A model generated the notes under the pieces. The model had not been told where the DNA came from, did no database searches, and saw nothing but the letters and a program-made list of their open reading frames with translations. Below, in pieces: positions 35,358 to 43,802 of a stretch of DNA of 64,000 bases (positions within the stretch are counted from its first letter, which is position 1; each line of letters opens with the position of its first letter). A program made the translations under genes and the position numbers. Source of the DNA: Sphingomonas suaedae (GTDB taxonomy: Bacteria > Pseudomonadota > Alphaproteobacteria > Sphingomonadales > Sphingomonadaceae); the NCBI RefSeq assembly GCF_007833215.1, contig NZ_CP042239.1:62001-126000 (forward strand), given 5' to 3'.

Positions 35358-37343
35358 TCAGTCGCGCGGGCCGGCCGCCTCGATCACCTTGCGCGCCTCG
35401 GTCGGCCAGTTACGGTCGGGGACCAGGAAGTTCCCCCCCGGGTCATTGCCGATCTCGGGCAGCCAGCGCCCTCCGGTGCTCATCGAATTGTGCCAGTTGC
35501 CGACCGCGCGGTTGTCGGTGGAGATCTTGCGGCGGTACATCTTCCCGGCGGTGTTGATGTTCAGCCACTTGCCACCGGTCTCGACGACATTCTCGGTCAC
35601 GGTGAAGTGCTTGCTGCCCTCGTCCAGATAGATGCCGATCCGGTTTGAAATGTCGAAGATATGGTTGCGACGGATGATGGAATCCGGGTTCGCCGAGAGA
35701 TTGTAGATCGCGCCGCCATCCTCATACCATAGCTTCACGCCATGGATGCGGTTGCCCTCGACCAGTGTGTTGCGCAGCGTGGTGGGGGTGGTGAATTTGG
35801 GGTTGTGGACATAGCCCTTGGCATTTTCCTCATAATTGGGATTGCCGCCGGCATCGTTATAGCCCCAGCCCCAGCCGGTCGCGATCGCGTCATAGGGCGC
35901 GTCGCTGATGTCGTTGTGCAGGATCTGTGCGCCGTCGATGTACGTGGTCAGGATCGCGGCGTTGTCCTTGTAATCCTGGCTGACCGTGACGAGCGTGTTG
36001 TCGGCGATGACGAGGTCGCGGTTGATCAGGTTCGGGTTGGACGGGTGATGCGCGTCGGTGCGCACGCCGCCCGCCATGATCGCGCCGCCCGCCAGCACCG
36101 AGAATCGGTTGCGCGAGACGCGGATGCCGCTGGTGGCGAGGCCGACGCCGGTCAGATGCGCGGTCGGTTCGTTGCCGATGCCGAGTGCGATCTGGCCGAG
36201 CTGGTTGAAGTGATTGCCTTCAAACACGACGTCGCGTGCGGCGGAGACCTGAACCGCGGCGGGCATCTGGTGCCATTTGAGACGCATCGATTCGAACTCG
36301 ACACAGCCCCAGCCACATTTCTCCCACGCGTCCTTGGGGCGGATGGGAGAGACGTCCTTTAGGAACGCGCCGCTCTGCTGGTTGGCATAGCCGGTCGGCT
36401 GCGACGGGCCGAGCCATGAGCTGTGCGCGAAGGTGATGCCCCGAAAGCTGATCCGCTCGATCGGCGCTTCGGGCGTGCCACTGATCGAGACCAGCGTCTC
36501 GAGCGTGGGGACGACGACCTTGAGGTCCTTGATATCCTCGTCGATCCCGGTCCGCAGATACAGTTTCCCGGCTTCCGGCTCGATCACCCATTGGTGATAG
36601 CGCGCGTGCCAGTCGTTGGTCTTGCCGATGAATTCGAGCGCGTTGACCAGGAACAGGCGCGAATCATCGGGGAAGATCGGCTTGCTGATCGTGTCATAGC
36701 CCCATGTGTTATTGTCCCAGGCGGGCTGGTGCATGGTGACGCGCATGCCGTCGATGGACTTAACCGGGGAATAGCGGTCGGTGAAGAAGCCGGTCGCCTC
36801 CAGCTCCAGCCGGTCGGGCCGGGCGAGCCTGGCGATATAGTCATATTTGGGGTTGGTGATCTCAAAACCGGTCGGGCCGAATTTCACGTCGGAGGATTTG
36901 AGTTCGATCCATGGGCGTTCGGCGACAGTGCCGTTGACCCAGATCTGGCGCGTATCCAGCCCCTTTGGCGTCGCGGCGACATAGATGCGGCGGTCGGCGT
37001 CATAGGATGTGAAGCCGGTGACTTCGATGCCCGAGGAGATGATTGGCTTTGCGCCATCGGCGGCGCGCCATTCCACGCGCTTGCCGTTCAACCCGCCATC
37101 GGCGCGGCGGAAGACCAGCGGCGCAGTGAGGCGATAGGTGCCGTCGGCGAGCAGCACGGTGACGTCGTGCCGCGCATTGCTGGCGCGGACGAGCGTCTGG
37201 GCGCGTTCGAGCGTGCGGACCGGGCGGTCCTGAGTCCCCGGCGCGCGATCGTCGCCGGTTGGCGCGACGTGGACGGTGACCTGCGCCATCGCGGTCGAGG
37301 CGGACAGCAGCGCGACGGCGAGGGTCAGCGAGCGTGCGATCAT
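35358..37343 (-). CDS. secreted right-handed beta-helix protein, GH141-like
   Basis: A 661-residue protein with signal peptide (LTLAVALLSASTAMAQ). VTVHVAPTGDDRAPGTQDRPVRTLERAQ is the N-terminal signature of long beta-helix carbohydrate enzymes; repeated coils such as DVVFEGNHFNQLG, GIRVSRNRFSVLAGGAI, LVIADNTLVTVSQDYKDNA and NTLVEGNRIHGVKLWYEDGGAIYN follow. Length and opening resemble GH141, a family with an RG-II fucosidase and xylanases. AGGAGAGG precedes the ATG. It lies downstream of an SDR gene on the same strand, separated by a palindromic repeat. The family call is tentative. Confidence 0.6.
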   Translation of the reverse strand: MIARSLTLAVALLSASTAMAQVTVHVAPTGDDRAPGTQDRPVRTLERAQTLVRASNARHDVTVLLADGTYRLTAPLVFRRADGGLNGKRVEWRAADGAKPIISSGIEVTGFTSYDADRRIYVAATPKGLDTRQIWVNGTVAERPWIELKSSDVKFGPTGFEITNPKYDYIARLARPDRLELEATGFFTDRYSPVKSIDGMRVTMHQPAWDNNTWGYDTISKPIFPDDSRLFLVNALEFIGKTNDWHARYHQWVIEPEAGKLYLRTGIDEDIKDLKVVVPTLETLVSISGTPEAPIERISFRGITFAHSSWLGPSQPTGYANQQSGAFLKDVSPIRPKDAWEKCGWGCVEFESMRLKWHQMPAAVQVSAARDVVFEGNHFNQLGQIALGIGNEPTAHLTGVGLATSGIRVSRNRFSVLAGGAIMAGGVRTDAHHPSNPNLINRDLVIADNTLVTVSQDYKDNAAILTTYIDGAQILHNDISDAPYDAIATGWGWGYNDAGGNPNYEENAKGYVHNPKFTTPTTLRNTLVEGNRIHGVKLWYEDGGAIYNLSANPDSIIRRNHIFDISNRIGIYLDEGSKHFTVTENVVETGGKWLNINTAGKMYRRKISTDNRAVGNWHNSMSTGGRWLPEIGNDPGGNFLVPDRNWPTEARKVIEAAGPRD

Positions 37344-37376
37344 GGGAAACCTCTCCTGGAGTGTTCTTTTAGGGTT

Positions 37377-37395
37377 GTTTCAGCAGAGCTGAAAC
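37377..37395. other. small perfect hairpin
   Basis: GTTTCAGC-AGA-GCTGAAAC, an eight-base perfect stem with a three-base loop in the leader of the beta-helix gene, 33 bases before its start codon. It could affect the transcript leader or be chance. Confidence 0.3.
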
Positions 37396-37400
37396 AGTGG

Positions 37401-37482
37401 CGGCACCGGCCCGCTCCCCCACCCGGCCACCCAACGACAGTGTATTCTATGGGTGGCCGGGTGGGGGAGCGGGCCGGTGCCG
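37401..37482. repeat. 82-bp palindromic repeat, copy 1
   Basis: Two perfect 33-base arms (beginning CGGCACCGGCCCGCTCCCCC) around a 16-base centre. A second copy at 52319-52400 differs only in the centre. It lies between the SDR and beta-helix genes on the minus strand. This has the form of a dispersed REP/MITE-like element; no transposase is near. Confidence 0.9.
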
Positions 37483-37492
37483 TCATCATCGG

Positions 37493-38221
37493 CTAGTTTA
37501 CCCAGCCGCCATCGATGACGCTGGTCGTGCCGGTGGTGAAGGCGCTTTCGTCCGATGCCAGATAGACGGCGAGCGCGGCGAGTTCATCGACCCGCCCGAA
37601 CCGACCCATCGCCTGACGCGCGGTGAATTCGGCATAGGCTTTTTCGAAATCGCCAGTGTCGTGCAGCCGTTGGATCAGCGAGGGCGTCTCCACCGTGCCG
37701 GGGCAGATCGCGTTGCAGCGGATGCCCTTGGTGACATAGTCGATCGCGACCGATTTGGTGAGGCCGATCACCGCCGCCTTGGTCGCGCCATAGGCGAAGC
37801 GGTTGGGCACCGCCTTGATGCTGGAGCAGATCGACGACATGTTGATGATCGATCCGCCGCCACCCGCGATCATGCCGGGCAGCACTGCGCGGATCATGCG
37901 ATATTGCGCGGTGACGTTGAGCGCATAGGCGAAGTCCCATTGATCCTCGTCACAGTCGAGGATGGTGCCGGCGTGGACGACGCCCGCGCAGTTATAGAGG
38001 ACGTTGAGTTCGGGATAGGCGGCGGCGATCGCCTTGACCGCGGCGGCATCGGTGACGTCGAGCACGCGCGTTTCGGCGCCGTCGAGTCCCTCCAGCGCTT
38101 CGGCGCGGACATCGGTGGCGATGACGCGTGCGCCCTCGCGGACAAAGGCTTGCGCAGTGGCCCGGCCGATCCCCTGGCCCGCAGCGGTGACCAGCGCGAC
38201 CTTGCCTTCCAGACGGCCCAT
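37493..38221 (-). CDS. SDR, candidate 2-keto-3-deoxy-L-fuconate dehydrogenase
   Basis: A 242-residue short-chain dehydrogenase. TAAGQGIGRA, YNCAGVVHAGTILDC, SSICSSIKAVPNRFAYGATKAAVIGLTKS and CNAICPGTVETPSL are the pattern of the branch holding human BDH2/DHRS6 and the bacterial 2-keto-3-deoxy-L-fuconate dehydrogenase. ATG at 38221 after AGGAG. The divergent aldo-keto reductase operon would make the matching L-fucono-lactone, which supports a fucose role. 3-hydroxybutyrate dehydrogenase is the alternative. Confidence 0.75.
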   Translation of the reverse strand: MGRLEGKVALVTAAGQGIGRATAQAFVREGARVIATDVRAEALEGLDGAETRVLDVTDAAAVKAIAAAYPELNVLYNCAGVVHAGTILDCDEDQWDFAYALNVTAQYRMIRAVLPGMIAGGGGSIINMSSICSSIKAVPNRFAYGATKAAVIGLTKSVAIDYVTKGIRCNAICPGTVETPSLIQRLHDTGDFEKAYAEFTARQAMGRFGRVDELAALAVYLASDESAFTTGTTSVIDGGWVN

Positions 38222-38266
38222 CAAACTTTCTCCTAATCGGGACAAGCGGCATGGACAGATGCCGCG

Positions 38267-38294
38267 ATCAAACATATGATGAATTATGTTTGAT
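38267..38294. promoter_or_regulatory. motif I-like perfect palindrome between SDR and GH28 genes
   Basis: ATCAAACATA and TATGTTTGAT form perfect ten-base arms around TGATGAAT. The inside (ATATGATGAATTATG) resembles two motif I half-sites. It lies 46 bases before the SDR start and 25 bases before the preferred GH28 start; the alternative GH28 ATG at 38286 is inside it. Confidence 0.5.
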
Positions 38295-38318
38295 CGACAC
38301 GCAAGCGCCGACTTTTCC

Positions 38319-39914
38319 ATGGATCGCCGTTCGACCATCGGGCTCCTCATCCTCTTGCTGGGCAGCCCCGCGCTGGCCCAGTCGGCGTTGACCGGGCATG
38401 GCGTGGAGAATATCCGCGACCACGGCGCGCGCGGCGACGGGCGGACGATCGACAGCCCCGCGATCAACCGTGCGGTACAGGCCGCAGCGAAGCAGGGCGG
38501 GGGTGTCGTGCTGGTTCCGCCGGGCCGCTATCTCAGCTTTTCGATCCGCCTGCTCGACAATGTCACGCTTGGGCTATCGGCTGGCGCGGTGATCGAGGCT
38601 GCCGATCCCGACATTCACGGGCGCCACTATGATGCGCCCGAAAATTATCTGGAGCAGCAGTTTCAGGATTTCGGGATCACCCATGTCCATAACAGCCTGA
38701 TCTATGCCGATGGCGCATCGAACATCGGCGTGGTTGGGCCGGGGATGCTGCACGGGCTGGGCCTTGATCGCGAAGGGCCCGGGGATCGCTGGTGGCAGCG
38801 CGATAGCTGGCAATCGGCCAGGGCGCTGGGCATCAGTCCGAAGGAGTTCATGCTGCGCGATCCGAACGAGGCGGCGCAGGTCGGTCGGGCGAACAAGACG
38901 ATCGGCCTGATGAATTGCCGCAACGTGCGGCTTCAGGATTTCACGATCCTTCAGGCCGGGCATTTCGGCATCATTGCGCATGGCTGCACCAACATGGCGC
39001 TGGACGGGATCGTGATCGACACCGATCGCGACGGGATCGATATCGATTGCTGTCGCGACGTGCGCGTCGTCAACTGCACGGTCAACGCGCCCAAGGACGA
39101 TGCGATCGTGCTCAAGAGCAGCTATGCGCTGGGCCGCAAGGTGATGTGCGAGGACATCTTGATCCAGGGGTGCAAGACCAGTGGCTATCTGATGGGATCG
39201 CTGCTCGACGGCAGCTATCGCCCGTCCGATTATCCCGCGCCGGACAGGATCGGCGTGCTGGGGCGGATCAAGATGGGGACCGAGACCAATGGCGGGTTCC
39301 GCAATGTCCGCATCGCCGACTGTCTCTGCACCAATACCCGCGGCATCCTGATCGGTATCGTCGATGGCGGAACGATGGAGGACGTGTCGATATCGGGCAT
39401 CGTGCTGCGCGATCCGGTCAACCACCCGCTGTTCGTCCATCACGGTGCGCGGATGCGGGCGCCGAAGGGAACACCGGTCGGCACGATCCGCCGCGTGCGG
39501 TTCGAGGATGTCCAGGCATCGGGCGTCGATCCCCGCTATCCCTGCGGGGTGGAGGGCTTTGCCGACGGACCGGTCGAGGATGTGAGTTTTACCGGGATCG
39601 ACGTGCAGTCGGCGGGTGGCGGCACCGCTGCGGACGCCGCGCGCGATCCCGAATATCGCCGCGAGACCAGCCTTGAGGTCAGCTATCTCAAGACACTCCC
39701 CGCGCATGGCCTCTGGGCGCGTCACGCGAAACGCCTGAGCGTGCGCGAGTGCCGGTTCACGACCGACGTGCCGGATGCGCGGCCCACGATCGCGCTGCGC
39801 AACGTGCAGGGCGCGCAGGTCGACGGGCTCTCGTCGAGCAAGCCGCGCGGCGAAGCGGTCTCGGCGCAGGCGAGCACCGGGATCGTGCTGGGCGACGTAC
39901 AGGTGCTGGCATGA
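38319..39914 (+). CDS. GH28-family secreted pectinase-like enzyme 2
   Basis: A 531-residue paralogue of the GH28 at 31525. Signal peptide MDRRSTIGLLILLLGSPALAQ; opening NIRDHGARGDGRTIDS; Asp234 in DTDRDGID, Asp260/261 in PKDDAIVLKS, and GRIKMGT. As in its paralogue the GHG motif is replaced (CKTSGYLMGS). I prefer the ATG at 38319 because it gives a clean signal peptide and clears the palindrome at 38267-38294; an in-frame ATG at 38286 is possible. Neither has a clear ribosome site. Overlaps the aldo-keto reductase gene by four bases. Confidence 0.83.
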   Translation: MDRRSTIGLLILLLGSPALAQSALTGHGVENIRDHGARGDGRTIDSPAINRAVQAAAKQGGGVVLVPPGRYLSFSIRLLDNVTLGLSAGAVIEAADPDIHGRHYDAPENYLEQQFQDFGITHVHNSLIYADGASNIGVVGPGMLHGLGLDREGPGDRWWQRDSWQSARALGISPKEFMLRDPNEAAQVGRANKTIGLMNCRNVRLQDFTILQAGHFGIIAHGCTNMALDGIVIDTDRDGIDIDCCRDVRVVNCTVNAPKDDAIVLKSSYALGRKVMCEDILIQGCKTSGYLMGSLLDGSYRPSDYPAPDRIGVLGRIKMGTETNGGFRNVRIADCLCTNTRGILIGIVDGGTMEDVSISGIVLRDPVNHPLFVHHGARMRAPKGTPVGTIRRVRFEDVQASGVDPRYPCGVEGFADGPVEDVSFTGIDVQSAGGGTAADAARDPEYRRETSLEVSYLKTLPAHGLWARHAKRLSVRECRFTTDVPDARPTIALRNVQGAQVDGLSSSKPRGEAVSAQASTGIVLGDVQVLA

Positions 39915-40918
39915 GCGCGCCGCTCGGCGATCTCGGCCCGCTGGCATTCGGCGCGGCGTCGATCGGCAACCTCTATCGCGCGATTCCGGCGGATCAGGCG
40001 CAGGCGGTGGTGCGCCGGGCTTGGGAGGCGGGCATCCGCTATTTCGACACCGCCCCACATTATGGCTTTGGCCTCAGCGAAAAACGGCTGGGCGCCGCGC
40101 TGACCGAATTGGACCCGGACGGTGCCGCCATTGTCTCGACCAAGGTCGGGCGACGGCTCGATCCGCGTCCCGAGGCCGATTTGTCGGCGATCCGTCAGGG
40201 GTTCGTCACGCCCGAACCTTATGAGAGCGTGTTCGATTACAGCTATGACGCAGTGATGCGTAGCCATGAGTCCAGCCTGAAGCGGCTGCGCCGCGACCGC
40301 ATCGACATCCTTTACGCGCACGACATCGGCAGCTTCGCCCATGGCGCCGATCACCCGCGCCGCTTCGCCGAATTTGTCGAGGGCGGCTATCGTGCGATGC
40401 GCGAGTTGCGCGATTCGGGCGCGGTGTCCGCCATCGGCCTGGGGGTCAACGAGGCCGCTGTGTGCGTCGAGATGCTGGGCGCCGGCGATATCGACCTGCT
40501 GATGCTTGCCGGGCGCTACACGTTGCTCGAGCAGGACCCGCTGGACCACCTGCTGCCGCTCTGCGCGGAACGCGGAGTGCAGCTGGTGATCGCCGGGCCA
40601 TATAATTCGGGCATCCTCGCCAAGGGCGTGCGGACCGGCACCATCCCCAATTTCAACTACGAACCGGCCCCAGCCGCGATCATCGACCGCGTCGGCCGGA
40701 TCGAGACGATCTGCGCGGCACATGGCGTACCGCTGCCAGCCGCGGCGCTGCAATTCCCGCTGGCGCATCCGCAGGTGGCCTCGGTCGTGCCGGGTATGGG
40801 ATCTGTCGGGCAGGTGGACGCCGCCCTCGGACTCATCCACCACCCGATCCCCGCGCAATGCTGGGCAGATTTGCGGGCGGCGGGGCTGATCCGCCCCGAC
40901 GCACCCGTTCCCGTTTAA
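39911..40918 (+). CDS. aldo-keto reductase, L-fucose/L-galactose dehydrogenase type
   Basis: A 335-residue aldo-keto reductase. GIRYFDTAPHYGFGLSEKRLGAAL has the catalytic Asp and Tyr, VSTKVGR the Lys, and RDRIDILYAHDIG the His region. The branch with D-threo-aldose 1-dehydrogenase, L-fucose dehydrogenase and plant L-galactose dehydrogenase shares these features. It oxidises C1 of the sugar to a lactone. The frame could extend to 39749 but would read through the GH28 gene; the ATG at 39911 in an ATGA overlap is preferred. Both L-fucose and L-galactose occur in RG-II. Confidence 0.82.
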   Translation: MSAPLGDLGPLAFGAASIGNLYRAIPADQAQAVVRRAWEAGIRYFDTAPHYGFGLSEKRLGAALTELDPDGAAIVSTKVGRRLDPRPEADLSAIRQGFVTPEPYESVFDYSYDAVMRSHESSLKRLRRDRIDILYAHDIGSFAHGADHPRRFAEFVEGGYRAMRELRDSGAVSAIGLGVNEAAVCVEMLGAGDIDLLMLAGRYTLLEQDPLDHLLPLCAERGVQLVIAGPYNSGILAKGVRTGTIPNFNYEPAPAAIIDRVGRIETICAAHGVPLPAAALQFPLAHPQVASVVPGMGSVGQVDAALGLIHHPIPAQCWADLRAAGLIRPDAPVPV

Positions 40919-42483
40919 ACTCTCCAGGCCCCGTCGATCCGGGCCAGCGTGCCGGCCTGCCCGTCCTCGCGCAGCGATGCCGGGAGCAGGTCGGCGGGGA
41001 TATCCTGATAGCTCACGGGGCGCAGGAAACGGTCGATTGCCAGCGTACCGACGGACGTGCTGCGCGGGTCGGAGGTCGCGGGATAGGGGCCGCCATGGAC
41101 CATCGCATGGGTCACCTCGACCCCGGTTGGCCAGCCATTGGCGAGGATACGGCCCGCCAGTCGCTCCAGTACCGGCATCAGCTCGCGTGCGGCGTCATGG
41201 TCGCCCGCGTCGATGTGGAGCGTGGCAGTCAACTGACCTTCCAGTGCGGCGAGGATTCCGGTGAGTTCGGCCAGATCGGCGCAACGCACGACGATCGATG
41301 CGGCGCCGAACATCTCGTGCAGGTGGACGGGGTCGGCCAGCAAGTCCTTGCCCGCTATGCTGAACAGCGCGGCGCAGCCCTGACAGGGCGTTTCCGCCGC
41401 GATCCCCTGCGCGATCGGTGTCACATGGGCGCTGGCGGACAGCTTCGCCTTGCCCTCGCTATAGGCAGCACAGATTCCGTCGGTCAGCATGACTTGCGGC
41501 GCTTGTGCGGCCAGAACATCGCTTGCGCGCGCGACGAATGCGTCGAGGTCCGGGCCGTCGATCCCGAGCACCAGGCCGGGATTGGTGCAGAACTGCCCCG
41601 CGCCCATTGACAGGCTGGCGACGAACCCTTCCGCCAGCGCCGAGCCCCGCGCGGCGAGCGCGTGCGGCATCAGGATCACCGGGTTGATCGCCGACATTTC
41701 GGCATAGACGGGGATCGGGCGCGGGCGAGCGGCGGCGATCCGCATCAGCGCCTCACCCCCGCCGCGCGATCCGGTAAAGCCCACCGCCTGGATGCGGGGA
41801 TCGGCGACCAGCGCCTCGCCGGTCGAGCGCGCGCCATTGACCAGGCTGAACACGCCCTTCGGCATTCCCGTCGCCTCCGCCGCGCGGGTAATCGCGCCAG
41901 CGATCAGTTCCGACGTGCCGGGATGCGCGCGATGGCCTTTTACGACCACCGGGCAGCCCGCCGCCAGCGCCGATGCGGTGTCGCCGCCTGCGGTCGAAAA
42001 GGCGAGCGGGAAATTGGACGCGCCGAACACCGCGACCGGCCCCAGCGGGATCATCCGCAGTCGCAGGTCGGGCCGCGGCGGCGTGCGGCTGGGATCGGCA
42101 TGGTCGATGCGCAGCTTCTGCCACTGGCCGTCGCGCACCTCGCGCGCGAACAGCCGCAGCTGGTTCGCGGTACGGCCGCGCTCGCCGGTGATACGGGCGG
42201 CGGGCAGGCCGGTTTCACGGCAGGCCCGATCGATCAGCGCATCGCCCAGCGCCTCGATCGCATCGGCGATCGCCTCCAGAAACGCCGCGCGCCGATCGAG
42301 CGGGAGCGCGGCATAGGGGCGCGAAGCTGCGTCCGCCGCCGCACAGGCATCGGCAACATCCTGCGCGCTGGCCTCGGCAAATCCGGGTGCGTCGATGCGC
42401 TCGCCCAGCGCCGGGTCATGTGCGTGGAAACGGGTGGCCGATCCGCGGCGATCCCCCGCGATGAATAGCTCTCCGGTCAGCAT
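40915..42483 (-). CDS. aldehyde dehydrogenase, 2,5-dioxovalerate (alpha-ketoglutarate semialdehyde) type
   Basis: A 522-residue aldehyde dehydrogenase. GASNFPLAFSTAGGDTASALAAGCPVVVKGHRAHPGTSEL is the hallmark of the ketoglutarate-semialdehyde branch, and AGQFCTNPG holds the catalytic Cys299. ATG at 42483. It converges on the aldo-keto reductase and their stop codons overlap by four bases. Such enzymes finish oxidative pentose and uronate pathways; no 2-keto-3-deoxy-pentonate dehydratase is visible here, so oxidation of another short aldehyde, such as lactaldehyde, is possible. Confidence 0.85.
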   Translation of the reverse strand: MLTGELFIAGDRRGSATRFHAHDPALGERIDAPGFAEASAQDVADACAAADAASRPYAALPLDRRAAFLEAIADAIEALGDALIDRACRETGLPAARITGERGRTANQLRLFAREVRDGQWQKLRIDHADPSRTPPRPDLRLRMIPLGPVAVFGASNFPLAFSTAGGDTASALAAGCPVVVKGHRAHPGTSELIAGAITRAAEATGMPKGVFSLVNGARSTGEALVADPRIQAVGFTGSRGGGEALMRIAAARPRPIPVYAEMSAINPVILMPHALAARGSALAEGFVASLSMGAGQFCTNPGLVLGIDGPDLDAFVARASDVLAAQAPQVMLTDGICAAYSEGKAKLSASAHVTPIAQGIAAETPCQGCAALFSIAGKDLLADPVHLHEMFGAASIVVRCADLAELTGILAALEGQLTATLHIDAGDHDAARELMPVLERLAGRILANGWPTGVEVTHAMVHGGPYPATSDPRSTSVGTLAIDRFLRPVSYQDIPADLLPASLREDGQAGTLARIDGAWRV

Positions 42484-42590
42484 GGATATCCTCCTGTCCT
42501 GCGGTGTCCTGTCGGTTCCGGGCCGGGCGGCGCGTAGCGCATCCCAACGATACCCGCCGTCTAGTCGTGGCCACCCTTGCGTCAAGAAAT

Positions 42591-42609
42591 GTATGACGTA
42601 TTATGATAA
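42591..42609. promoter_or_regulatory. motif I site upstream of the aldehyde dehydrogenase
   Basis: GTATGACGTATTATGATAA contains ACGTATTATGA, an exact copy of the core found before the TonB-dependent receptor. It lies about 108-126 bases before the aldehyde dehydrogenase start. Confidence 0.58.
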
Positions 42610-42620
42610 AGAATGGAGGG

Positions 42621-43745
42621 TCACGCCTTGAATGTCCGCTTGGAAACGCAATTGGCGTCGACAAGGTCCCAGTCGATGTCGATCCCCAGTCCGGGACCCT
42701 CGGGAACGTGGATGCGGCCATCCGCGTCCATGAACTCGCGCAGGCTCTGCTTCATCGGGATCTGGAACGTGTCCTCCGGGACGAACAGCTCGAAATATTC
42801 CGAGTTGCGCACGGCACAGGCGACGTGAACATTGGCAATGTCCATCGGCCCCATCGTCGTGGTGTGCAATTCGCAGTTCATGCCATGCGCTTCGGCGAGG
42901 TGGCAGACCTTGAGCGTGCCGGTGATGCCGCCCTTCCACGAGACGTCGGCGCGCACCATGTCGACCGCGTCGGCCTTGATCGCCTGTGCCACGCCCCATG
43001 GCCCGCCGCGCGTCGTCTCGGTGCCGACGATCGGGATGTCCACTGCGGCGGCGAGTTTGGCATATTTGTCGAGCTCGTAATCGCGGAACGGCTCCTCGAA
43101 CCAGTAATAGTCGAGCTGTTCGAGATGGCGGGCGACCTTGATCGCCTCATGCAGCGTATATTCGGATACCGGATCGGTCATCAGGATCATGTCGGGACCG
43201 ACCGCCTCGCGCACCGCGGCATGGATTTCCATGTCGACGCTGCTCGGACCGCAGGGGTGGACCTTATATGCCTTGAACCCGCGTTCCTTGTACGCCAGCG
43301 CCTCGCGCACATAATCCTCGACGCCGGGCAACCACAGGCTGCTGGCATAGACGGGCAGGCTGGTGCGGTAGCTGCCGAGATATTTGTGCAGCGGCAGACC
43401 GGCAGTGCGCGCGGCGGCATCCCACAAGGCCACGTCGATCGGGCCAGGGAGGAAGACCGGGAAGAAGGCGCCGTGCCGGTCGATATTCCAGAAATCGTGC
43501 CAGATCGCCTCGCGGTCATGGATGCTGCGGCCCAGAATGACCGGCGCGATCACATCGGTGAGATAGGCGTCGGTAACTGCGCCGGAGCGCGCGGCCCAGA
43601 AGGTCGCGATGCCCTCGACCCCATCGGACGTTTCGATGCGCCCGACGCCATAGCTCCACGGCATCGGCGCCGCGCCCTCGCGATCCTCGTCGAACAGCCC
43701 CTTGGGCCGGTTGCAGATCCAGGTCTCAAACTTCTCGATACGCAT
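42621..43745 (-). CDS. enolase-superfamily sugar-acid dehydratase, substrate unknown
   Basis: A 374-residue mandelate-racemase-family protein. AYKVHPCGP (KxH) and the metal ligands in MTDPV, YWFEEPF and VGTETT are present, and LHTTTMG near residue 285 has a late-barrel His. The ATG at 43745 is chosen over a TTG six codons upstream. A motif II site lies 19-33 bases before the start. It is transcribed towards the aldehyde dehydrogenase but from another promoter type, so it belongs to the galacturonate regulon. Hexonate or pentonate dehydration is likely; the exact sugar is not. Confidence 0.8.
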   Translation of the reverse strand: MRIEKFETWICNRPKGLFDEDREGAAPMPWSYGVGRIETSDGVEGIATFWAARSGAVTDAYLTDVIAPVILGRSIHDREAIWHDFWNIDRHGAFFPVFLPGPIDVALWDAAARTAGLPLHKYLGSYRTSLPVYASSLWLPGVEDYVREALAYKERGFKAYKVHPCGPSSVDMEIHAAVREAVGPDMILMTDPVSEYTLHEAIKVARHLEQLDYYWFEEPFRDYELDKYAKLAAAVDIPIVGTETTRGGPWGVAQAIKADAVDMVRADVSWKGGITGTLKVCHLAEAHGMNCELHTTTMGPMDIANVHVACAVRNSEYFELFVPEDTFQIPMKQSLREFMDADGRIHVPEGPGLGIDIDWDLVDANCVSKRTFKA

Positions 43746-43763
43746 ATGCGCTTTCGCCCCCAA

Positions 43764-43778
43764 ACTTGTCTGACAGGT
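43764..43778. promoter_or_regulatory. motif II site upstream of the enolase-superfamily gene
   Basis: ACTTGTCTGACAGGT, a near-palindrome fitting CYTGTNNKACARG. It lies between the GntR/FCD stop and the enolase-superfamily start. Confidence 0.58.
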
Positions 43779-43802
43779 ATGTGGCGGAAAATAGCGCGGC
43801 GT

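Noticed and set aside
37401..37482. Palindrome as a simple rho-independent terminator
   Set aside because: No T-tract follows on either strand, and a second near-identical copy exists at 52319, so a dispersed repeat is the better call.
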